Source of the DNA: Pseudomonadota bacterium
GTDB lineage: Bacteria > Pseudomonadota > Alphaproteobacteria > Rhodospirillales > Magnetospirillaceae
Length of the DNA: 28,682 bases
Assembly: GCA_023458315.1 (NCBI GenBank)
Contig: JAEXAH010000023.1
Location: 1 to 28,682 of the forward strand
Direction of reading: 5' to 3'
Shown: positions 25,051 through 28,682 of the stretch, piece after piece
Numbering within the stretch: the stretch's first letter is position 1
Layout: each line of letters starts with the position of its first letter
The notes under the pieces: model-generated
The model's input: the letters and a program-made list of their open reading frames with translations, nothing else
Told to the model about the DNA's origin: nothing
The model's database searches: none
Made by a program: the position numbers and the translations under genes

Positions 25051-25132
25051 TGTGTCGGTTACTGTGTCGGGTGACGCATAAACCGCAAACGTGACGCGAA
25101 ACCTGCAAAATTTGGACGCATAAAATGCAAAG
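25051..25132 (+). repeat. Transposon end with repeated putative TnsB-binding sites
   Basis: TGTGTCGG occurs twice (25051-25058, 25063-25070). It is followed by three related direct repeats: GTGACGCATAAACCGCAAAC (25071-25090), GTGACGCGAAACCTGCAAAA (25091-25110) and TGGACGCATAAAATGCAAAG (25113-25132). The common core is (G)TGACGC-x-AAA-x-x-GCAAA. Several ~20-bp sites in tandem after a TGT terminus are what TnsB binds at Tn7-family ends. The segment is markedly more AT-rich than gyrB. Confidence 0.75.
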
Positions 25133-25156
25133 GCCGCCCCGCAAGGGGCGGCCTTT
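25129..25156. terminator. Perfect 12-bp hairpin with GCAA tetraloop
   Basis: AAAGGCCGCCCC / GGGGCGGCCTTT with loop GCAA. It lies 20 bases after the stop of the leftward unknown gene. On the minus strand it is followed by TGCATTTTATG, so it should end that transcript. It would also insulate the transposon from gyrB read-through. Confidence 0.75.
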
Positions 25157-25176
25157 GTCGTTCGATCCCGGAGATT

Positions 25177-26127
25177 TCAGCCTGTGGTGCGAGCCTTCGG
25201 AATGCCTGCTTCCAGAACGGCGGTGGCCAGCGTTCCCTGCTGCTGAACCGTTGTCATTGCCGAGGCCTTGCGCCGTTCCACATACGTATCGCCCGCCAAT
25301 TCGGCGCAGCCCACGGTCGAAAGGCCAGCGGCGGCAAGCTCCGCACATACGATGTCGGAAACCCCGTCAACTGCCGGGGTCAGCACCCAGAACCGGCGGA
25401 AGAACGGGGCCTGGAAGGCCACGTCTTTCAGCACCCGGTTCAGTTCCGCCCGGCTGGGGTCTGCCCGCAACAATGCCGGATAGAAGCCGTCGATGAATTG
25501 GATTCCGAATGCCTCGATCCCGACGGCAATCGCGTAGGGACTGAAATAGGTGAAGCGGAAATCACAGGAAGGGCGGACATCGCCCTCGCCGGAAAGCTTG
25601 GACACGTCCTTCTGCAGCGCGTCCCAGCAAGCGGCATGAAAAGGGCTGATGAACAGCCGCCGAACCGGCCTGGAGCCGCCCCCCAATTCGCCAGCGGGTG
25701 AACCAGCCGAGGCGTTCATCGGCACGCCGAGGACGGTCTTATACTCGTTCTCCAGCGTGCGCACCGTGGTCTTGCCGGTGGCCACATCCTCGTACAGCGA
25801 CAGCGCCTTCTCCCGATCCACCCCATAGATCCGCTTCAACTGTTCGACCTTGAACACCATGGCGGCCGCGTCACCAAGGCGTTCGCAGGCCAGCAGTTCG
25901 GGATGGTCGCGCTCGAGGTCGAGGAGGAACTGGCGGGCGGCCTCCAGGCGACGGAGCAGACCGGGCGCATAGCCGGACGCCTTTCCGGCCTCGTTCATGA
26001 ACTCACCCGAGAGACGGCCTGCGCGCTGGGTTTTGCGGGCAGCCTGGAGGATCTCGGCGATCCGCATCCAGGGGAGCTTGTCGGCCTTCGCCCCGGTGAG
26101 CTCCCTCAACGCCTCTTCGGTCGTCAT
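25177..26127 (-). CDS. Unrecognised protein divergent from tnsA, possible DNA-binding N terminus
   Basis: A 316-residue soluble protein that I do not recognise. Residues about 1-85 (TTEEALRELTGAKADKLPWM..., SGYAPGLLRRLEAARQFLL) are helical and basic and could contain a helix-turn-helix. Residues about 90-134 (FKVEQLKRIYGVDREKALS..., TVRTLENEYKTVLG) look like a second helical segment. A Gly/Ser-rich break (about 139-153) leads to a C-terminal domain of about 160 residues with alternating hydrophobic strands (RRLFISPFHAACWDALQ, FRRFWVLTPAVDGVSDIVC, GLSTVGCAEL). The ATG at 26127 has GGGGACGAGGA directly upstream; a longer open frame to 26211 is less likely. It is divergent from tnsA across a palindrome. 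It might be a regulator, an accessory transposition factor or cargo. Confidence 0.75.
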   Translation of the reverse strand: MTTEEALRELTGAKADKLPWMRIAEILQAARKTQRAGRLSGEFMNEAGKASGYAPGLLRRLEAARQFLLDLERDHPELLACERLGDAAAMVFKVEQLKRIYGVDREKALSLYEDVATGKTTVRTLENEYKTVLGVPMNASAGSPAGELGGGSRPVRRLFISPFHAACWDALQKDVSKLSGEGDVRPSCDFRFTYFSPYAIAVGIEAFGIQFIDGFYPALLRADPSRAELNRVLKDVAFQAPFFRRFWVLTPAVDGVSDIVCAELAAAGLSTVGCAELAGDTYVERRKASAMTTVQQQGTLATAVLEAGIPKARTTG

Positions 26128-26208
26128 TCCTCGTCCCCTGTAGCCGTCCCCGCATACTACGAACAGCGGAACGGCAGGGCAAGAACGCCGCCATTGATTG
26201 CAACACGT

Positions 26209-26237
26209 CAACGACGTAACTAGTTACCGCGTCGTTG
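26209..26237. promoter_or_regulatory. Palindromic operator-like site between the unknown gene and tnsA
   Basis: CAACGACG (26209-26216) and CGTCGTTG (26230-26237) flank the perfect inner palindrome TAACTAGTTA (26217-26226). It lies in the 134-base divergent region, 25 bases before the chosen tnsA start. This is typical of a site where one gene product represses both divergent promoters. Confidence 0.65.
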
Positions 26238-26261
26238 TGCATGGTGGATAGGGTGATGGTG

Positions 26262-26894
26262 ATGAGAGGAGCTGAACGTGCGCGCCGGGTCATCACCCGC
26301 AGTCCGACCCGGACCGTCGGGCGCTCCCCCAGTCTCAAGGGAAATCGCATGATTCATTGGGAATCCCAGCTCGAGCGCGATTTCGTCTATCTGCTGGAAT
26401 TCGACCGGGCGGTTCTGGAATTCCGCGAACAGCCGGAGGTTTTCCGCCTCACCATTGAGGGCAAACCAAGGCGGTACACGCCGGATTTCCTCGTCAGAAC
26501 CGCCTCCGAGTTGGTGATCTACGAAGTGAAGCCCGCCGACAAGGCGGCCCATCCCGACATGGTGGCGTTGTTCGCCGCGGCGGCCGCGCATTGTGCCAGC
26601 CGTGGCATGCGCTATCAGGTCGTCACCGAAGCCGCCATCCGCGTCCGCCCTTATCTCGACAATGTCGCGCTGCTGCTGCGCTATCGCAGTCACCCGGTCG
26701 CTTCCGCCGTCGAAACACGGCTCCGCAGGCTGCTGAACAATGGTGCCGTTGCGCTGTCCGAACTGAACCTGGCTCTTCAGCCCGACGCGGGCAAGGCCGA
26801 GGTGATGGCGCTGCTGGCGAGGCATTGTCTGGCTGCCGACCTGTCCGGCCATTTGGATGAAGCGTCCCTCATTCGCCTGCCAGGGGAGGTCTGA
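26262..26894 (+). CDS. tnsA: TnsA-like transposon endonuclease
   Basis: A 210-residue PD-(D/E)XK nuclease. In Tn7, TnsA cuts the 5' strands at the element ends while TnsB cuts the 3' strands, giving full excision and cut-and-paste movement. The N terminus carries the RRVITRSPTRTVGR stretch frequent in TnsA proteins. The catalytic set is E34/E38 in WESQLERDF, D75 in YTPDF, and E88-x-K90 in IYEVKP. A helical C-terminal half (about 100-210) would contact TnsB and TnsC. I chose the ATG at 26262 because GGATAGGG lies 8 bases upstream; in-frame ATGs at 26235, 26241, 26256 and 26349 are alternatives, but 26349 would lose the conserved N terminus. It ends 3 bases before tnsB, so the two are co-translated. 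Confidence 0.88.
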   Translation: MRGAERARRVITRSPTRTVGRSPSLKGNRMIHWESQLERDFVYLLEFDRAVLEFREQPEVFRLTIEGKPRRYTPDFLVRTASELVIYEVKPADKAAHPDMVALFAAAAAHCASRGMRYQVVTEAAIRVRPYLDNVALLLRYRSHPVASAVETRLRRLLNNGAVALSELNLALQPDAGKAEVMALLARHCLAADLSGHLDEASLIRLPGEV

Positions 26895-26897
26895 ACC

Positions 26898-28604
26898 ATG
26901 CCGTCCCTTGCTCTCGCCCGAAATCAGCGGGTCTGGCTTGATGACGCGATGCATGAAGTGCGCGGCCGCGTCACCGCCGACGTGATCCACCTGGAACGTG
27001 TCGATAACGGCACCATGCGCGTCGTGTCGCACCGCGAGCTGGCCGAATTCATTTGCCGGAAGAAGGCGAAGCTGGTGCCGCCCATCGGCGAAGGCCGCGA
27101 GATGCGCGTCATTGAGGCGAATTTGGAAAAGGACATCAGTGTCCTGCCGCCGAAGGTCAGAACCGAGCTTGACCGTCGGCGCGAATACCTGAAAGCCATC
27201 GAGGAAGGAGGCGTGCTCATGCTCACCGAACGTTCGCTGTCGGGGGTGATTCGGCAGGTCGCGGAAGCGATCGGGGACGCCAAGCTGCCACACTGGAGCA
27301 CCATCTACCGCTGGGCCGCCCGTCTCAGGAAAGCTTCCGGCGACATTCGCGCGATCATCCCGGCATTCGAGCGCCGGGGCAACCGCACGCGCCGCCTTGA
27401 TGCCGAGATCGTCCGCCTCGTTGACGAAGGCATCGATCGGCGCTTCCTGAAGCGGGAACAGCCGCCGGCGCGGGCCGCCCATGATTACGTGGTGCGCATG
27501 GTCGATGACATGAATCAGGTCAATCCGCCGGAGCGGAAGCTGCACTGGCCCAGTCTGCGCACCATCTACCGCGCCATCGCCCGCCTGGACGATTACGAAG
27601 TCACCGCGCGGCGTCACGGCAAAAGGATCGCCGATCTCAAATACCATGTGGTCAAGGAGGCGCCGAAGCCGACCCGGCCGCTGGAGCGCGTGGAGATCGA
27701 CCACACCAAGCTCGATATCATGATCCTGGATGACGCCACCGGCGCTCTGGCGGGCCGTCCATGGCTGACGCTGGCGGTGGATGTCTATACGCGCATGCCC
27801 GTCGGCTTCCACATCAGCTATTCGGAACCCAGCTTCCAAAGCGTGATGCCCTGCCTCAAGCACGCCATCCTGCCGAAGACTTATGTGGCCGAGCGGTATC
27901 CGGACATCAAGCATGACTGGGAATGCTATGGCGTGCCCGAGACGGTGGTCGTCGACAATGGCCGCGAATTCCATTCCAAGGATTTCGAGCTGGCCTGCCT
28001 GCAACTGGGCATCCAGGTGCAGCACATGCCCCGGAAGTCGCCATGGATGAAAGGTACGGTCGAACGCTTCTTCGGTCAGCTGAACCAGGGCCTGCTTCAT
28101 TCGCAACCCGGCACCACCTTCTCGAACATCGCCGCGCGCGGCGACTATGACCCGCAGAAGAACGGCGTGATCACCTTCTCGTTGCTGGTCGAGTTGTTCC
28201 ACCAGTGGATCATCGACGTCTATGCCCGCAGCGAACATCGCGGCATTTCGGATCTTCCGGGCGAACGGTGGCGGGCCGCCGTGGCCGAATGCCCGGTGCG
28301 CCTGCCGTCCAAAGCGGAAGACCTGGACATCGTGCTCTGGCAGACCGAGGAAAGGCCGGTGCATCACTACGGCATCCAGATCGACCAGATCATCTACAAT
28401 AGCGAGGATTTGGGCGACCTGCGCCGTCTGCACAATGGCAAATTCAGAGCCGTGGTGAAGGTGGACCCCGATGATCTGGGTCATATCCTGGTGCTTGATC
28501 CCGCCAAGGGTGGATTCTTCAAGGTTCCGGCGGTGAGCCAGGGCTATGCCAGCGGCCTTATACCAGCCTGCGCTGACGGCGACTCACGGCGGGGATTCCC
28601 ATGA
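26898..28604 (+). CDS. tnsB: TnsB-like DDE transposase, C terminus replaced after an IS insertion
   Basis: An RNase H-fold integrase/transposase of the Tn7/Mu type that recognises the element ends and joins 3' ends to the target. The N-terminal half (1-255) contains helix-turn-helix DNA-binding parts (LPHWSTIYRWAARLRKASGD, LHWPSLRTIYRAIARL). The catalytic triad is D268 (VEIDHTKLD), D353 (VVVDNGREF) and E389 (KGTVERFFGQLN). The Mu-type beta-barrel follows (about 480-550). Similarity to the family stops at about residue 554 (YASGL); the last 14 residues (IPACADGDSRRGFP) come from an inserted element whose left end starts at about 28561. Family members usually continue for another hundred or so residues, which would include the TnsC-binding tail. 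The ATG at 26898 has AGGGGAGG upstream. Confidence 0.9.
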   Translation: MPSLALARNQRVWLDDAMHEVRGRVTADVIHLERVDNGTMRVVSHRELAEFICRKKAKLVPPIGEGREMRVIEANLEKDISVLPPKVRTELDRRREYLKAIEEGGVLMLTERSLSGVIRQVAEAIGDAKLPHWSTIYRWAARLRKASGDIRAIIPAFERRGNRTRRLDAEIVRLVDEGIDRRFLKREQPPARAAHDYVVRMVDDMNQVNPPERKLHWPSLRTIYRAIARLDDYEVTARRHGKRIADLKYHVVKEAPKPTRPLERVEIDHTKLDIMILDDATGALAGRPWLTLAVDVYTRMPVGFHISYSEPSFQSVMPCLKHAILPKTYVAERYPDIKHDWECYGVPETVVVDNGREFHSKDFELACLQLGIQVQHMPRKSPWMKGTVERFFGQLNQGLLHSQPGTTFSNIAARGDYDPQKNGVITFSLLVELFHQWIIDVYARSEHRGISDLPGERWRAAVAECPVRLPSKAEDLDIVLWQTEERPVHHYGIQIDQIIYNSEDLGDLRRLHNGKFRAVVKVDPDDLGHILVLDPAKGGFFKVPAVSQGYASGLIPACADGDSRRGFP

Positions 28605-28682
28605 GCGGCCAAATGTGAGTCACTCTGGCAAACAGCCGGAGGTTTGCAGTGGCCGCACCGATCCCCCTTCGCCTTGATTATG
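28561..28682 (+). mobile_element. Left part of an IS630-family-like insertion sequence in tnsB (partial)
   Basis: tnsB similarity ends at TTATACC (28558-28564), where a TA target (28559-28560) is followed by a second TA (28561-28562), as expected for the TA duplication of IS630/Tc1-type elements. About 88 bases of end sequence follow, with the inverted motif GACTCAC (28581-28587) / GTGAGTC (28615-28621). Then comes a ribosome-binding site and a GTG start of a transposase-like frame. The right end is outside the window. Confidence 0.65.
28649..28682 (+). CDS. Start of IS630-type transposase (partial)
   Basis: A GTG at 28649 has GGAGG at 28638-28642, 6 bases upstream. The 11 readable residues are MAAPIPLRLDY. 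This resembles the opening of a widespread alphaproteobacterial IS630 transposase group that begins with A-P-I-P-L-R-x-D-Y and continues into an HTH domain. Only the beginning is inside the window, so the call rests on that short match plus the TA junction and the good ribosome-binding site. Confidence 0.6.
   Translation, partial: MAAPIPLRLDY

Larger units (their letters stand above)
25051..28682 (+). mobile_element. Tn7-family transposon (tnsA-proximal end and tnsAB), running off the window
   Basis: The unit starts at a TGT-initiated end next to gyrB and contains a leftward unknown gene, tnsA and tnsB. The tnsA-proximal end faces the 3' end of gyrB and tnsAB reads away from it, the same arrangement as Tn7 beside glmS. 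tnsC, a TnsD/TniQ target selector and the far end are not in the window. tnsB is split by an IS630-like insertion at about 28560, so this copy may be defective. The exact terminal base is uncertain: TGT occurs at 25051, 25053, 25063 and 25065. Confidence 0.75.

Noticed and set aside
25129..25156. Hairpin considered as the gyrB terminator only
   Set aside because: It lies inside the transposon beyond the end repeats and is placed to end the leftward unknown gene. It may act on both strands but is not original to gyrB.
26220..28484. 754-codon minus-strand frame opposite tnsA and tnsB
   Set aside because: The plus-strand frames have nuclease and DDE catalytic residues in order. The antisense frame shows none.
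28556..28620. Simple frameshift as the cause of the odd TnsB C terminus
   Set aside because: Neither alternative frame after 28560 continues TnsB-like sequence: one stops at once and the other reads unrelated residues. The TA junction and a new start codon fit an insertion better.

Overview
The window is a high-GC (clearly above 60%), tightly packed bacterial chromosome segment with strong G/C bias at third codon positions. Gene content (rpsT-dnaA-dnaN-recF-gyrB, endonuclease-type MutL, large NADPH-type GltB/GltD, an extensin-like lipoprotein, a DUF2798 protein, alphaproteobacterial intergenic palindromes) points to an alphaproteobacterium. My best inference is a Rhodospirillales member close to Magnetospirillum. 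The genus is not proven by the sequence.

Layout. 28-1299 glycerate 2-kinase (+) converges on a methyl-accepting chemotaxis protein (1316-3025, -). The latter diverges from an EAL-domain protein (3164-4303, +), which converges on a Bcr/CflA-type MFS exporter (4308-5480, -). After a repeat-filled gap come gltB (5904-10433, -) and gltD (10561-11997, -), forming a gltD-gltB transcription unit. A divergent UppP-like membrane protein (12254-13051, +), an extensin-like lipoprotein (13169-13843, +), a small Cys-containing protein (14013-14360, +) and a membrane-anchored pilin-tail-like protein (14364-14834, -) follow. Next is mutL (14953-16803, +), then a small cytochrome c with a DUF2798 partner, then rpsT and the replication block dnaA, dnaN, recF, gyrB (18585-25044, +). 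The 610-base rpsT-dnaA gap carries a terminator, inverted DnaA-box-like sites and AT-rich DNA.

The accessory part starts 6 bases after the gyrB stop. It begins with TGT-initiated end-like DNA and three ~20-bp direct repeats (25051-25132), which look like TnsB-binding sites of a Tn7-family transposon end. Then come an unrecognised leftward gene (25177-26127), a palindromic operator-like site, and rightward tnsA (26262-26894) and tnsB (26898-). The geometry (tnsA-proximal end facing the 3' end of an essential gene, tns genes reading away) copies that of Tn7 at glmS, but here the target would be gyrB. tnsB is broken near its C terminus at a TA dinucleotide by what looks like an IS630-family element. 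The start of that element's transposase is at 28649, and the window ends inside it.

A second theme is a dispersed repeat family. At three intergenic sites (5586-5817, 10479-10556, 22433-22535) short arrays of a 10-bp unit, ACACGGATRR, face an inverted copy of themselves. One copy supplies the stop codon of recF, another sits between gltD and gltB, and a third encloses a separate alphaproteobacterial palindrome.
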